Below are positions 19,712 to 32,103 of a stretch of DNA of 64,000 bases, piece after piece. Position numbers and translations under genes: made by a program. Position 1 is the first letter of the stretch. Each line of letters begins with the position of its first letter. Origin of the DNA: Microbotryum silenes-acaulis (Eukaryota; Basidiomycota; Microbotryomycetes; Microbotryales; Microbotryaceae); the NCBI GenBank assembly GCA_003665825.1, contig QPFY01000004.1, forward strand, positions 1,488,001 through 1,552,000. The letters run 5' to 3'. The notes beneath the pieces are model-generated. The model worked only from the letters and a program-made list of their open reading frames with translations, was not told the DNA's origin and made no database searches.

Positions 19712-22700
19712 TGATCAAGCACACCATCATCACCTGGAACGTGAGGAGGGGCATGGGGGTCCCGGAGAAACGACGCAACATTTACGCTTACCTATCCACT
19801 TTCAAAGCATCGGCCATTCTCGTACAAGAGCACTTCATCAGACCGCACCTCTGGCAACTCATCAAGGACGAGTACGAGGGCAAGCTCTTCATCAACCAAC
19901 ATTGTCTGACTCTGATTCCGGCTGACTCCCCCCTGATCGACGCCGAGCTCTTGCGCACCCACTCGGCACTCAACGGACGGATCCTGGTCACCTCCTTTCG
20001 TCTGCGGGGCGACACTAAAATTTTCGAAATGAACAACATCTACGCGCCCGTTGAACCAAAACAACGAGCAAAATTCTTTGACAAACTCTTATTTCACAAA
20101 ACACAGAAATCCCACGTCCGACTCCTTGGCGGCGATCTCAACGACTGCCCGCGCCCAGAAGTCGATCGGCGGAACCAAAGTCGGCGCGGCCACCACTGGC
20201 CGATCCTGATAGGCAAGCTCGACTCGGCCTACACGGACTGCATCCGCTACAAGCACCCCATCACCCCATCTTTCACTCGACCCAACCCCAATCGCAAGCG
20301 ACCCAACTCATTTTCCCGGCTTGATTACTTTCTCCTACAACGAACTCACCAGAAAAGGCTCGACCAGGCCTCGACGATCTACGACTACCCCAAGGATCTC
20401 TCCGATCACCGACCGGTCTTGATTGTGCTGGCTCTCTCAGACGATCTTGATGCGACTCTCCCACAGCTCAGCCTACCTACCACATCCAACCAACTACATC
20501 GAATTAATACCACAACCTTCAAGACGGTGGAATTTCAGCGGATGATGGAAGGATGGTTGGAAGGGGCAAGCGGGGAGGAACCGGTGGGGGAGCTCGAGGT
20601 CATTCTGGAGGCGTGCAGGGATAGGGGTGGTGAGCTGGCGAGGAGGCTGCATCGGGAGCGGTCGGAACGGATGGAGTATTTGGTGGGGAGGGTGCAGGAT
20701 CTGGAGGCGTTACCGATATGGAGGGACGAGGACACGGCAGAATGGACGAGGACGTCGGAGGAACTCAAGCGGGCGGTCGAGGAGCGCGCGCGCCTACTCC
20801 GGATCCGAGCCCACGTCCCCGAGATCGCTTCCGAGGAACGACTGTCGCGGCCGGTCCACTCCAAGCTCGCGGCGCGGAACTCGGATTCCAAGATCACAGC
20901 ACTGCGCTTGGCCAACGGAGAGCTAACGCATGACATTGATATTGCTCTTGACCACACGCAGGCGCATTTTCAGCGCCTCTACCACATCGAGCCTCGCGAC
21001 CCGGACCGCGTCGCTCGACTTCGGGACGAATTCCTCGCGCCGATCAGGGCGGCGCGGACTTGCGACGACCCGCGCTCGGATCCGCTCTTTCTGCGCCGAC
21101 TCTCGGAATCGCAGATCGACTTACTCCAGCGACCGATCACCGAGGACGAGGTCGTGGTCGCGATCGGGACGACGCACCCGGGGCGATCGCCGGGACCGTC
21201 GGGCGTGCCCTACGAACTGTACCAGACCGCACCCGAGGCGTGGGCCAAGGTGCTGACCAAGGCCTACAACGCGATGATCGAGCGAGGCTCACTCTCTCCC
21301 AAGCAGGGGCAGGGACTCGTGCGCCTGATTTACAAGCCCCACAAGAAACATGCCGATCGCGCCGACCTTTCGTCGTACCGGCCTATCACCCTGCGCGAGT
21401 GCGATTACAAGATCTTTACCAAGGTCTACGTCGCCCGACTCAACCACCTTCTGCCCGATCTCCTCCCGCCGCAGCAGCACGGATTCGTCAAGGACCGCCG
21501 ATCGGCCGACGCTGCGCTACACCTTCGTCTCCTGGTCGAGGAACTTGGTGCGCGCAGGACCGAGTTCCCCATGGCCGCGCTCTTGTCTCTTGACCAATCA
21601 TCCGCCTACGACCTCGTCGAGCATGACTGGATCTTTGCCATCTTCGACGCTCTGGGCGCTCCTGCCACTTTTCTTCGCGTGCTGAGGATGCTCTACTCGG
21701 GTGACTCGACCTCAGCCCGCTACATCATCAATGGTTTCCTGACGGCGCCGGTGCGACTGACGTGTGGGCTCGGCCAAGGGGACCCGGCGTCGTCATCGGT
21801 CTGGGACATCGTGTTTCAGCCGTTCCTGGATGCTCTACACCGTCGAAACATCGCGCTGAATCTCTCCATACCTGCACTTCATCCGTACCCACAGAGCCGC
21901 GCCATTACATCACTTGCTTTTGCCGATGACGTTGTCGTCGCCGTCGCGGGCTTGGAGTCACTCAACTTGCTCGATGACCTGGCGCTCGACTGGAGGCAGG
22001 CAACGAATGGCCGGCTCAACACGGACAAGACGGTCGTCCTACCGATCGGACGCCGCTGGGACCCGGGGGAACGCCCGCTCGTCGTCAAGGCCGCAGGCGA
22101 GTCGCTCGAGTGGATCGGCCTCCCCTTCGACCCCAGCGGCGACACCGAACTCGCCTACGCGAATCTCATCGAACGCCTCGAGGCAACGCTGGAGGCGGTC
22201 CAGCATCGCTGGCTCACGCACCACACCCGTGCCTTTTACGTCAATCGATACGCCATCCCCAAGATCCTGCACTTCCTTGCAGCCGACATCCCGCCGCCCG
22301 AAGTCGTCAAGAAGCTCGATGACATGCTCGTCGATTTCGTCCGTGGGGGCAAGGGCAGGACCAGCTACGGCAGAGACATCGTGTTCACAGCCAAGCTCAA
22401 GGGGGGACTGGGGGTGATCAGGATGCAGGACGTCGTGGACGCGGTTGCGGCACGGATCTGGGACGTTCTTCTCGGCGGTTCTGGCGCGATCTGGCAAGGA
22501 CTTGCGCGCGCGGCACTCCAGCGAGCTCAGCCCGACCTCGACCTGGCCACCGATCTCTGGCCACATCCATCCACTCCCATCCCCAACGACCTTCATCCCC
22601 GATGGCACGCCGCACTGGGCGTTCCGAAACATCACGACGCGCAGGTCAACCCGAGGGCCTTGACCACCGCGAACCTGCTCGCGCTGCCCACCCTGCTCGG

Positions 22701-23730
22701 CAGCCTCCACACCCCCATCAGAGGGAAACAGACCATCGACGCGGTTCATGTACCTGACTACCTTCGTCTCCAGGGCTACCCGAAGGTGGCGGATCTCTAT
22801 CGGCGCGAGTTGTATGCGGGTGGGGGGTTTCACCTCTGGACGCCGCCGGCGGATGTGCTCGGCGACAACAGCGAGTACGATCGACGCGGGCTCCCACAGC
22901 GACTGGCAATCGCGGCCTGGTACCGGTTCACTGTCGATCGACACAAGAACACGCCCTTGGCGGCGGCGGTGGCGGCGGGACGGCTCAACGTGCCTCCCCG
23001 GATCGGCACCAGCGCACTGCTCGAGGCGATCCTCCCCAAGCCCGTGGCCCGCTTCGCAATGGAGCAGCGCCTTCCGGACCCGGTGCTTCCACAACAGGCG
23101 AGCCAATACAAGCTGCTGAACATGGCTCGACCCTACACGATCCGTCGCATCCGCCGGGTCCTGAACGCGAAGGCCTTTACCAACACGCTCGGGCTCAAGG
23201 GACCACCGCAGCCGGACGATCTCAGGAGCTTCTGGAAGGCGGTCAACTCGAAGGCACTGACGGCGAGGGAGAGGGAAGTTTGGTTCAAGCTGATTCTCCG
23301 CTTCACCCCGACGCGCAAGCTGCAGCACCAACAAAACCACGACACTTCTCCCGCGTGCCTCGTCTGCAAAGCGCCGGTGGACGACACCGACCACTACTTT
23401 TTCGACTGCGTTGACTCGCGGAACGTCTGGATCGCGGCAAGGGGCGTGCTATGCGACGCACTCGGGTGCGACACGATCAAGGACGCCCAGTACACGACAC
23501 TGCAACGGCTCTTTGGCCTCCCCAAGCTCAAGGCCAAGCTCAGCGAACAGGAAGGGGCGGGCAGGACGATCGAGATCTTCACGGGGATGGTTTTGGAGAT
23601 GATCAGCAGTGGGAGATGGAGGATGCAGAAGCACGGGACGAGGATGGAAAGCGTGGAGAGGAGGAGGGTGGTACTGGAGGAGAGGATGAAGTTGAGGGCG
23701 GGAGGAGCAAGGGGCGGGCGAGGGCAGTAG
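19711..23730 (+). CDS. LINE C1 ORF2: endonuclease-reverse transcriptase
   Basis: The frame is intact, 1339 residues. Endonuclease blocks are [31 protein letters not shown] and [10 protein letters not shown] blocks are [53 protein letters not shown] and [11 protein letters not shown]. Motif B has PASS where A and B have PLSS or PLSC. A C-terminal Cys/His motif (CLVCKAP, HYFFDC) follows. No frameshift exists at the position where family B is shifted ([16 protein letters not shown]), so C1 serves as the reference. With ORF1 truncated, the copy could act only if ORF2 is translated from a read-through transcript. Confidence 0.92.
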   Translation: MIKHTIITWNVRRGMGVPEKRRNIYAYLSTFKASAILVQEHFIRPHLWQLIKDEYEGKLFINQHCLTLIPADSPLIDAELLRTHSALNGRILVTSFRLRGDTKIFEMNNIYAPVEPKQRAKFFDKLLFHKTQKSHVRLLGGDLNDCPRPEVDRRNQSRRGHHWPILIGKLDSAYTDCIRYKHPITPSFTRPNPNRKRPNSFSRLDYFLLQRTHQKRLDQASTIYDYPKDLSDHRPVLIVLALSDDLDATLPQLSLPTTSNQLHRINTTTFKTVEFQRMMEGWLEGASGEEPVGELEVILEACRDRGGELARRLHRERSERMEYLVGRVQDLEALPIWRDEDTAEWTRTSEELKRAVEERARLLRIRAHVPEIASEERLSRPVHSKLAARNSDSKITALRLANGELTHDIDIALDHTQAHFQRLYHIEPRDPDRVARLRDEFLAPIRAARTCDDPRSDPLFLRRLSESQIDLLQRPITEDEVVVAIGTTHPGRSPGPSGVPYELYQTAPEAWAKVLTKAYNAMIERGSLSPKQGQGLVRLIYKPHKKHADRADLSSYRPITLRECDYKIFTKVYVARLNHLLPDLLPPQQHGFVKDRRSADAALHLRLLVEELGARRTEFPMAALLSLDQSSAYDLVEHDWIFAIFDALGAPATFLRVLRMLYSGDSTSARYIINGFLTAPVRLTCGLGQGDPASSSVWDIVFQPFLDALHRRNIALNLSIPALHPYPQSRAITSLAFADDVVVAVAGLESLNLLDDLALDWRQATNGRLNTDKTVVLPIGRRWDPGERPLVVKAAGESLEWIGLPFDPSGDTELAYANLIERLEATLEAVQHRWLTHHTRAFYVNRYAIPKILHFLAADIPPPEVVKKLDDMLVDFVRGGKGRTSYGRDIVFTAKLKGGLGVIRMQDVVDAVAARIWDVLLGGSGAIWQGLARAALQRAQPDLDLATDLWPHPSTPIPNDLHPRWHAALGVPKHHDAQVNPRALTTANLLALPTLLGSLHTPIRGKQTIDAVHVPDYLRLQGYPKVADLYRRELYAGGGFHLWTPPADVLGDNSEYDRRGLPQRLAIAAWYRFTVDRHKNTPLAAAVAAGRLNVPPRIGTSALLEAILPKPVARFAMEQRLPDPVLPQQASQYKLLNMARPYTIRRIRRVLNAKAFTNTLGLKGPPQPDDLRSFWKAVNSKALTAREREVWFKLILRFTPTRKLQHQQNHDTSPACLVCKAPVDDTDHYFFDCVDSRNVWIAARGVLCDALGCDTIKDAQYTTLQRLFGLPKLKAKLSEQEGAGRTIEIFTGMVLEMISSGRWRMQKHGTRMESVERRRVVLEERMKLRAGGARGGRGQ

Positions 23731-24377
23731 AGGCTGGGTTCGATTTCCCCCCACCATCCCACACACACACACACACACACACACACCACATCACACTTCC
23801 TCTTCCAAAACTGTATACTAAATATCTTGCTTTCATCTTTCATCTATTACAGGTCTGCTTTCGTTGCTCATGGACCGGCTCGCGATTTGGGATTGACTCG
23901 ACGGTGGCTCGCGCTCTTTGGCTTCGGGGTTCTGAGTCAAGGGAGGGATCAGCAGACACAGGCAGAAAGTCGGCTTTGAGGGGCCAGGGACTGCTGAGGT
24001 GGAGGTTTTGAGGGACCTCCACCGCGTCTTGCTGTGACCGAGCATAGACTTGGGGCTTCGTGGGTCAGGGTAGTTGCGCAGTCGCTCTCCTGTCTTTGTC
24101 TCGACCGAGTTGGGAAGTGGGTGCGGGGTGGGCCTCTTGTCGTTAGTAAATCGTTTTATTACTCTTTCTCTCCTTCTCTCTCTCTCATTCGTCTCCTGGG
24201 GGGGGGAGCAACCGCTTGGCTGGGGCACTTGAATCCCAAGTATCGGATTGGTGGACACCGGCCCGTTTCTCGCATCTTGCGGGCGGTTTGTGTTATCATC
24301 GTCGACTTCCATCTAGTTTTTCCGTAGGCTAATCAGGGGGAACAGGAATTGGGGGCAATATGATGAACAAGTTCTAC
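23731..24377 (+). other. 3' UTR of LINE C1
   Basis: Contains a (CA)n run at about 23761-23786, a CT-rich run followed by a G-run (about 24165-24210), and a terminal ~190 bp that aligns in patches with the end of family B (CATTCGTCTC, GAGCAACCG, ACTTGAA, TATCGG, TCCGTAGG). No gene seen. Confidence 0.75.
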
Positions 24378-24390
24378 AAAAAAAAAAAAA

Positions 24391-25497
24391 CTCTCGGTCG
24401 CTGAACGCTACCCTGCCGTCGTCGATCCTGCCAAACTTTCGGTCTCCAATTTTCTTTCTCTTTCTCCCCTCCAACCTGGTCTGCATGACTCGCGGGCGTT
24501 CTCGGAGCAGGATAAGCGTTTGGCGAAGCTTTTCAGTTTCGAACGCACCATCGCTGACATCTATGCGCGAGCCCAATACCCCGCAGCTCCAACGGTGCCC
24601 TGGACCCCTGAGAAGCATCCCCAAGGCAACGGCTCGGAGCTGTCCAACCTTTGGCAATGGAAGCGCGATCAAGTCCAGGCGTGGATCCAGGTCGCAGGCG
24701 ATCGCCTCATCCCGCCGCTTCCGCCTCCTGTTCCCGTCCTCGCACGTCGACCACCCGTCATTCGTGTTGTTGGAGCACCTGGAGTCCGGCCCGGCGGTCC
24801 CCTCGAGCACATCTTGCTCAGAGCGACTCCGGTCGGCATGCCTGATCAAAAACTTCCCCTCCCCTCCGGCCCCTTGTGTGCTGATCAGTGGAGAATGTTG
24901 AACTTGGACAGACCTTACACCATTGCGCGACTTCGACGCGTCATCAACCATCGACGTTTCGACCACACACAACGCCCTGGATCACTCGCCACACCCAAAG
25001 AAAGGCGACTCTTCTGGGTGTGGTTCCACACCGGGCCCGCCACGGCCCGCGAGCGCGAGGTGCACTTCAAGCTGGCGTACCACTTCACGCCAACGCGGAA
25101 GCGCCAGTTTGTGCAGCGGCATGGCGACTCAGCCTGCTGCCTTGTGCAGGCATGCAGCCTGGCAGGGGTGGAGGATGACTTTACTCACTTTTGGCATGAT
25201 TGCCCTGACTCTTCTCAATTTTGGCAAGCAGCTAGGTCCATTCTCTGCGACGCGCTGGGGGTCGTGTCGATCCTCGACCTCGACTACACGGCACTTCAGA
25301 TCGAGCACGGCCTCCCTCGACTGCGCGCTCGCCTTCCGACGTCGAAAAAGCGCCCAATCCGCGCCTTCATTGCGCTGGCGCTCGACACTCTCAGCAACCG
25401 ACGCTGGGATCTCCATCGCCACGCCAGAGCGATGTCGAGCATGGACAAGGAGATGGCGGGACTGAAGGAGAGGTTGGAGCTCAGATTGGCACGATGA
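24391..25497 (+). pseudogene. LINE B2 ORF2, C-terminal fragment
   Basis: Open from the truncation point (LSVAERYPAVVDPAK) to TGA at 25495-25497, 368 codons. It lacks the endonuclease and reverse transcriptase and keeps only the thumb/C-terminal part with the Cys/His motif. It should make no functional protein. Confidence 0.85.
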
Positions 25498-26888
25498 AGT
25501 AGACGGCGCTCCCTCCCTACCCAAGCAAAACCCAAACCAAAAACCAAAAAAAATAAAAATCACAAGTCCCCTTTACCTCTTTCTCAATCTCTCCAATGTC
25601 TCCCCAAAACGCCAAAATACTGAACCTGTTTTCTCTCGCTCTTTTTGCCATTCCTCCTCATAGGCTTCCGTACTCCCCAGGAGCCTCGGGTTCTTTGCGC
25701 CGGCGGGCATTGTCGCCCTTGGTTCGAGCTTCTGCCACATCACGATGACACACAGCGAAAGCGGATCCCCTTGGCCCTCTCCTGGACTACGCCGTGAGTT
25801 TTCCACTCCTCTCAAGGGCCGGGTCTGTCTTCTCTTTCGGTCGAGCGACTCCGTGATCTCCTGTTCAAGGCCGGCACAAACTGCCTGCGTGGCTCGCCTC
25901 TCCTTGCTTTGCTGCTCGCTCGGAGTCGCGGCCGCGCGGCGGGTGACTCGGGTACCGAACCGCCATACACATCCACACTCGAGCGAGGTCCCACACAATG
26001 ACATCACCGTCGTGGGCCTCATGCTCCTTCTTTCCCCAGTATCTGCGGTGATTGGGAACCACCTGCACGTACAACGGGACTCGAGTGTGCGTTCCGAGAT
26101 TGGGAGTACGCCGCAGGGAAGCGAGGCCCCTGCGGAAGGTATACCCCGCCTCTGGTCTCCAGCCGCGCGCCGGTGTTGTCGGCCACCCGCCCGCGCTGCA
26201 GACCGAGGCGTGTCCAATGGACTGTCACATGCTCCGTGACTTTCCCCGGAAATCTCGGGATTGTGTGTTTTTGTGCGAAGTAGGCCTGTTTCGCAGTTGC
26301 AGTCATTGAAATGGGGGTGATCTGGGGTCGTGCGGTCGCGAGGGGGGGGCCGACTTTGGTAACCGAAAAGGGGTTTGGAATCCGCGGTGCAGATCCAGCG
26401 CAGTTGGGTACAAGGAGTAGGTGATTGCTGCGGTCGCAGGGGGTTACATCCCCCCTTTGGACCACGTGAATCATTCGGATTGAGCGGGATGTTTGTGCCA
26501 TCGGAGGCCTTGTTCGACGCGTGTCAAAGAATTAAGGGGCTTCAAGGAGTAGGGCGGTCTCAGGGGGGGTCTGAAGTCAAAAGATCGAAGAAGGTTCAAC
26601 TGTACAACTATAATCGGATTCGCCTGTACAACACATGTACCACCACCAACAATTCCTCCATCGTTTCCCGATTCCTTGTGTATTATCTTCAATCTTCCTT
26701 TCATTCGTCTCTGGGAGGGAGCAACCGTGGGTGGGGGGGACTTGAACTCGGATGTATCGGGTTGGTCTGTTCTGCTAGTTACAACGCATCGAGCGGCGGT
26801 TGTGGTCATCATCGTGCATACTGGGCAGCATCTCCTTTAGTTCCGTAGGGGGTTTTCTCGTCTTGCAAATTAGCGATGAGTTTCATAC
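25498..26888 (+). other. 3' UTR of LINE B2
   Basis: Near-identical copy of 18026-19412, with small differences in the A-rich stretch after the stop codon. No additional gene. Confidence 0.75.
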
Positions 26889-27002
26889 AAAAAAAAAAAA
26901 AAAAATTGTTTCATCTTTCATCTTTCATCCCAATCGCACTACCCTACCTCTGCAAACGTCAATACATCGAATACATCAACTGCTACACCAGCTATCGACC
27001 CG

Positions 27003-27271
27003 ATGTCCGACCAGGCACCGCCTGATCCGGGCCGCGGCCCTCCGGAGCCGGCAGCGACGGGACAACCACGTGGTGACGCGGGGGCGGAAGCCGATGCCGC
27101 CGAGGGACCAGCGAACCCCGGCCTAGCGCTGTACCAGGAAAAGCGTGATGAAGAAAAGAAGAGGAAAGAGGATGTCGCGAGAATCCTGAAGATGATCAGT
27201 GTCGAAGATGGCACACGCCAGGGCACCCGCATCCTTGTGCTCAAAGACGCACTCGGCTTCGGCAAGGACCG
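27003..27271 (+). pseudogene. LINE B3 ORF1, N-terminal part cut by the inversion
   Basis: ATG 27003 starts the same protein as B1 ORF1; about 89 codons are kept, up to LGFGKDR. Beyond the breakpoint the frame runs into reversed phosphomannomutase sequence and soon stops. Confidence 0.9.
27270..27271. other. Inversion breakpoint 1 (LINE B3 ORF1 / PMM-1)
   Basis: The left side ends GGCAAGGACCG (element B). The right side starts CGACCAACGGGAGAGACG, the reverse complement of the PMM exon encoding VSPVGR. The two bases CG belong to both sides, so the join has 2-bp microhomology and no inserted bases. Confidence 0.88.
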
Positions 27272-28229
27272 ACCAACGGGAGAGACGCTGTGATGTACAT
27301 CCGCACCGAAAGTGAGTCTTAGAATGCCGCTATGTGATGCAAGAACATAGTCAGGAGCCTCGACGCACTTGATCATCCCATGCCGGAACTCGATGAAAGT
27401 TCCTCTACCGACGTCCGTGCCCGAGCAAAATCCATCAGTTCCCAAAACCTTGACACGAACCTCAGGCGTTATCATTGCTCACCGCTTGATAGGGATGTCC
27501 AAATCGGCAATATAATGCAAGATGAACCTGACCATTTTCTTGTACTTTTCCTCCCCGATGAAATTGATGAAGGACGCCGCTTTCAATTGCTTGCCGAGTT
27601 TGATCGCGATCAGACCGTTCTCGGCGAAGCAAAAGTCAAAGTCGTCTGAGATTAATGGGATGGAATGGGAGGAAGGAGAAAGGATCAGGTAAATCTCCCA
27701 GTCCAGAGGTGCAGGATCTAGATCAGGCTTGATCCTTGACGAAGAGAGCTTTCGCGGAGTCCGCCCTCTGTTTCCTACGCAGTGTCGCGGGCAGAACATA
27801 ACGACTCACTGTCCTGCCCATTCAACGCCAACTGTTCCGTAATCTTACGCAGATCCGAGCCTCCCACGAACCCAATGGCGGCTTTGGCACGGACTTGTTT
27901 GAGCACTTCGATGACTTCTGGGGAGACGCCCTGGATCGTGCACGCGACGAGGAGGGGCCCGGGGGTCAGTTGAAGGATACGATTTTTCAGCTTAGGTAGG
28001 AGGATGCTGATCGTCAACGAGGGCGGACTTACTCTTCGAGCAGGAGTAAGCGTATCATCGACATCTGCGCATCGGAAATTCCAAATTGAAGATGAGCCAC
28101 AAAGTCTTTCAATGAACATGGCGGGCGGTGCATCTCGGCACGAGGGCGACTCAGAGGGGTGCGTGACATACCGAACAAGCACACGATACCACCCTGAGGT
28201 CGTTCATTGATGGGGACGACGGGAGCCAT
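27270..28229 (-). pseudogene. SEC53: Phosphomannomutase PMM-1, 5' half separated by inversion
   Basis: Reading leftward from ATG at 28229: MAPVVPINERPQGGIVCLF, the HAD nucleophile region [78 protein letters not shown] and VSPVGR, where it is cut. Exon 1 (28172-28229, 58 nt) and exon 2 (28033-28064, 32 nt) have the same lengths and phases as in PMM-2. The enzyme converts mannose-6-P to mannose-1-P for GDP-mannose and glycosylation. The usual DVDGTLT is DVDD here. The 3' half is at 54640-55221 on the opposite strand, so no full protein can be made. Confidence 0.9.
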
Positions 28230-28549
28230 TGTTGGGTTCTCAGACAGGTGGTATTGGGGGAGAGAAGGTTAGAAGGACGAGGACTAAAAGCTGCTTTAGG
28301 GCCTGTGAGGTGGACGTTCGATTCGGGATCTATTTTGGGGGCCGCAATTCGGACGATCTCGAGAGAGCCCTTGGCGCGTCGCGACGGAATTCCGAACCCG
28401 GTACCGAGGACGCTCCCGGCTGACGTGTCCGTCCGACAAGGTACTTTTCCAGAACGACACAGCCTCATTCGACAGAAGGCTGGACAGACTAGTAGACACA
28501 AAAAAGAAATTGCACATGGTCGGTACCCTGAATTGAGATCCCCGATTCT
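28230..28549. other. Intergenic: PMM-1 upstream and ERG7 downstream region
   Basis: About 320 bp between the PMM-1 start and the ERG7 stop; both genes are on the minus strand. It would hold the PMM-1 promoter. No distinct site recognised. Confidence 0.5.
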
Positions 28550-31500
28550 TCACCACCCCTCTTTCCCCACGTACTTCCAAGCCTGTCCAAGAGCGTTGAT
28601 GGTCCAAGCGAATTTCTACTCGTCAAAGAACGACGCCAAGTCAGCCCTATGCCGCTGCATCAATTGAAGTACATGAGAGATGACATACGAAGTTCGGATA
28701 ACTGATCGCCGCGTTCTTATTGAAGACTGTGAGCGGGGTGGCGAAGCTCGCAATTAGCGCGGATACAAACCGATTACTGATCGGAGCATCTCCCCTGGGC
28801 TCACCTCCTTCGATCGCCTCTTGAGGCCATTCGCCCGAAGGCAATTGTCTCGACATGATGAGACGACATCCTCGGCGGATGGGTTCGGAATCGGGGTATT
28901 GCGCTGTAATAAGGCCGATCACAGCTGTGAAGAAGTCGATCTTCCAGGGGTCAGCTCCTGTCATCGCCCGTCGGATTCGTGAGTTCGACTCACCCCAAGC
29001 GGTTTGCGTCACTTGCGACTGCGCATGATGGACGTATTGCTCCGTCTCGCAGGACTAAGAGGAGCGCAGAGAAGGCAGAATGAGCTATACTGAACCGCTC
29101 TGGCGACCGCAGGGGTGCAATCTTACCTTGTAGCTCTCGCCCCACCCTCCATCCTCCATCTGTTTCGACAACAAGAACTCGCACGCCCTCTTGACGCTCT
29201 CCGAATTATCAAAATGTTCCCCGGCCAAAGAGAGGGACTCGATGGCGAACATCCCGGCGTAAGTGAAGCACTGGTAAGGCCACGCTCCATCGCATCAGTC
29301 TCTGTTTGACCTCCCGATTCGGTGTAGCACCGGCTTACGATCGCCCAAGAACCGTACCAACTCCCGTCGGGGCGTTGCTTCTTGTGGATGTACTCAATCG
29401 CTCGCTTCGAGACGCGTTCGATATCATCTGCTCGATAGTCGGGGTGTTTTCGCTTGAAGATTGTGAGAGCCGTCACACCTAAGTCATCGCCGAGCGTTCG
29501 TCAGCAACTGCTTCATCTGCACCACCTAAGAAAAGGACTTACAAGCCGTGGTGCATTCGGGGTATGAGTACTCGGTCATAATGTTCCCAAACACCTCCGC
29601 AGGGTTGAGCCACTCAAGCCAGTGCGGACCCCTAATCAATTCGTATGACGCAAAACCCCCATCGGCATTCTGCATCGTCAGAATTGTATCGATCGCATCG
29701 CACAACCGTCTTTTCGAAACGCGTTCCTTGACCCCGGGTAGACCTTGCAGCATTATGACGGTCTTCAACCCTTCGGCAGTACAGTCCGATACGGTGTAGC
29801 CTTGTTCTTTGGTAGAGAAAGGCCAGGCTCCCTTTGTGCGATGTCGATACGCTTTTTCGAAATGGGGTGGGTTCTCGCGGATTTGGGAATGGTCGAGCCA
29901 GTCGAGCATTTTTTCAAGACTCTTCTTGTTCGAGGGTTCGAGGGCGAGATCACTTTCGACGAGTGCTTGGCCGATGAAGGACGTGTCCCACAGTTGAGAG
30001 CCGTTTGTCCCTGCGGCAGCGACCCATGGAAAAGGTGAGTGTCAACTGGTCTGGAAGGTTACACCATGATTCAAGTGGGTAGACTTACCCGTCATCATCA
30101 TGCCCTGACTCGAAACCCACATAAAATCACGAATGCAAGATAGATGGGCCTTGAAGGCATCACTGTCCGGACCCTCCTCGAGCCACCGACAAATCATGTG
30201 CATCGCCTTCGATACCGGCCCCACGGATTGATAACTCGTATTGTCGTCCTCCATCTTGACGAGCTCGTACGCACGTGCGAGTCCTCGATTGCGAATGAAG
30301 GCAGGAGCGAACCGATCGTACACGTTGAGGATGGCAAAGAGACCGTTAGCCACGGCCGAATGAGGAGCGTAGAGGTCGACGGGGCAGACGTTGTTACGGC
30401 ATGAACTCCACTTGATTGACTCGTACGGCTCGACGTAAATCTCTTGTCGCAGGGAGAGGATAAGAGGGTCGAGATTGGCTTGGAAGTATCGACCGTTGAG
30501 GTAGCCCATGGGGATGTAGACGTTGCGGGTGTGGATCCACCAGCGATGAGGGTGGATGGGTAGGAATTCGGGCAGCAGCCATAGCTCGGTGGGGGTAGGG
30601 TTCAGTCCGGACCACGAGTGAACGTTGAGGATCGCCAGCCAGAATTTGCCCCATCTTTGAAATGCCCCGAGTCAGCAGAGATGTACGAGAAAGAGCCTTG
30701 TCACCGCTGAGACTTACGATGGGATCCCAGTGCAGCCACCTGTGACCGCAAGGTTTGATCAGCGACCAGATTGACGCGGCGACAACGGCGAGCTGCAAAC
30801 AACGGACCTAGATGATGCAATGTCGCTCTTGCCCTGATCATCATGGGCTCTTCGGCATCGACACCGAGCAAACGCAGGGTGACATAGTTGAGACCTGTCC
30901 CGAAGACGCTTGACTGCGCTTCGATGTGTCTGCGGTGTGGGGAAGGAGGCGGGGTCAAAATCTGCCGCTAGCTCGGCGATTTGGATCTGTCTTTATGAGC
31001 TTACATCCCCCAGCCCTCGTCCCCTGGTCCATTCGTTCGTTGAACATTGGAAAGATATCTGGGAGTAAAGCACAGCGCAGGATGAGCCCTGTGTGAACCG
31101 AAGAGTACGATGACGGAGCCATTTTTGCTCACCTGGCGATCTCGATTTTCCATTCCTCGGGTATGGGGGTCTTGGTGACATACATGGCGATGACAATACC
31201 GGGTAGGAGGAACAGGGGACCTATTTGGGCAATAGCGAGAAGTGAGTGCCAGTGCGGAAAGCCAAGTGAGCTGATACGTGCGACCAACTGACCGCCGTAC
31301 TGCAAGCGCCCCACCCCATACGGACACGTGGAATCGATCAGAAGGTCAGCCAACGGAGAGACCGCCAACGAAGGAACGACACGTACCTCTCCACTCCAAT
31401 GGCCATCGCTAGCCTGAATGCGCTTGTAGAACTCGAAGCCATTCTGTGCAGCCTTGTAAGGGTTGCCCCTGGGCTGCTCGAGTGGTGGCTGAGGTGCAGG

Positions 31501-31731
31501 CACGTCCAGCCCGAGCCAGTACTTTGTCTCGTCGTTCTGCTCGGCCGCGAGTTGCTCGGTCGGTCGTGGACCCCACACAGCCTCGTAGACAGCACTACTA
31601 CGCGAGTCTTGAGGTCGATCGTAATGCCATACGTGGCGGTCTTGGGAGCTGTCCAAGCGCCATCGAGATGGGTCGGTCGCACCGAGTGGGCCCGCTCGAG
31701 GTCGCTCCGTCTTGGCGCGATCAGTTGCCAT
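28550..31731 (-). CDS. ERG7: Lanosterol synthase (2,3-oxidosqualene cyclase)
   Basis: ATG at 31731, stop at 28550-28552, about a dozen exons. Reading order: [27 protein letters not shown], a 7-nt microexon (31293-31299) that completes [38 protein letters not shown], the membrane-edge block [16 protein letters not shown], the catalytic motif DCTAEGLK (general acid Asp), and QW-type repeats [33 protein letters not shown] and [11 protein letters not shown]. It ends [19 protein letters not shown]. It cyclises oxidosqualene to lanosterol in ergosterol synthesis at ER/lipid-particle membranes. The boundaries checked (31387-31731; 31133-31220; 31005-31058) are all GT-AG. All family blocks are present and in frame, so the gene looks intact. 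Confidence 0.93.
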
Positions 31732-32103
31732 TGTTCAGGGGGTGAGGGGCGGAAAGGGGGAAGGGGAAAGAGACGCGAGCGTATGTGGAGCCAAGGCGAC
31801 CGGGTCGTAATAAGAAGCAGTTAGCAACAGCAGGGCGTGCGCGACCCTTTCAACTCGGCGCTAGACTCGCTCTTACGTGCTCTTATTAGCTCGCTCTTAC
31901 GTGCTCTTACTAGCTCTGACTCGCGGCGCGTATTTGGCAAGTTCCTCCCGGCGCGCGTCGAATTCGCCGTTTCGCTGTGCTCGGGCTCTGCGGAACTCTT
32001 TCGGACTGACTTCTCCACATCAAGCGACCCGCATCCGCAGAACTACTCATCGCTGCCAATCTCTTGATTCCAAACGCGTGGTCCAGCTCACAATTGGCCC
32101 AGC
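31732..32103. promoter_or_regulatory. Divergent promoter region ERG7 / ARP9-like
   Basis: 372 bp between two divergent start codons. It contains a direct repeat of CTCTTACGTGCTCTTA-type units (about 31870-31915) that could bind a shared regulator. No TATA box is obvious. Confidence 0.55.

Larger units (their letters stand above)
19630..24390 (+). mobile_element. LINE copy C1 (family C), 5' truncated in ORF1
   Basis: It begins directly after the A2 tail, within the last codons of ORF1, and keeps all of ORF2 and the 3' UTR. A 13-base poly(A) ends it at 24378-24390. The family 3' end is confirmed by scraps C2 and C3. Family C is related to B in ORF2 and in the 3' end but clearly diverged. Confidence 0.88.
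24391..26905 (+). mobile_element. LINE copy B2 (family B), 5' truncated
   Basis: It starts directly after the C1 poly(A) at the base corresponding to 16919 of B1, and keeps the ORF2 C-terminal third, the 3' UTR and a 17-base poly(A) (26889-26905). It is almost identical to B1, so the insertion is young. Confidence 0.92.
26906..27271 (+). mobile_element. LINE copy B3, 5' part up to the inversion breakpoint
   Basis: It begins after the B2 poly(A) with TTTCATC heptamers and follows the B1 5' UTR and ORF1 start. Identity stops inside ORF1 at GGCAAGGACCG (27271). The missing continuation (GGCCACCTCCC...) is at 54640 reading leftward on the minus strand. The two parts form one element. Confidence 0.93.
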
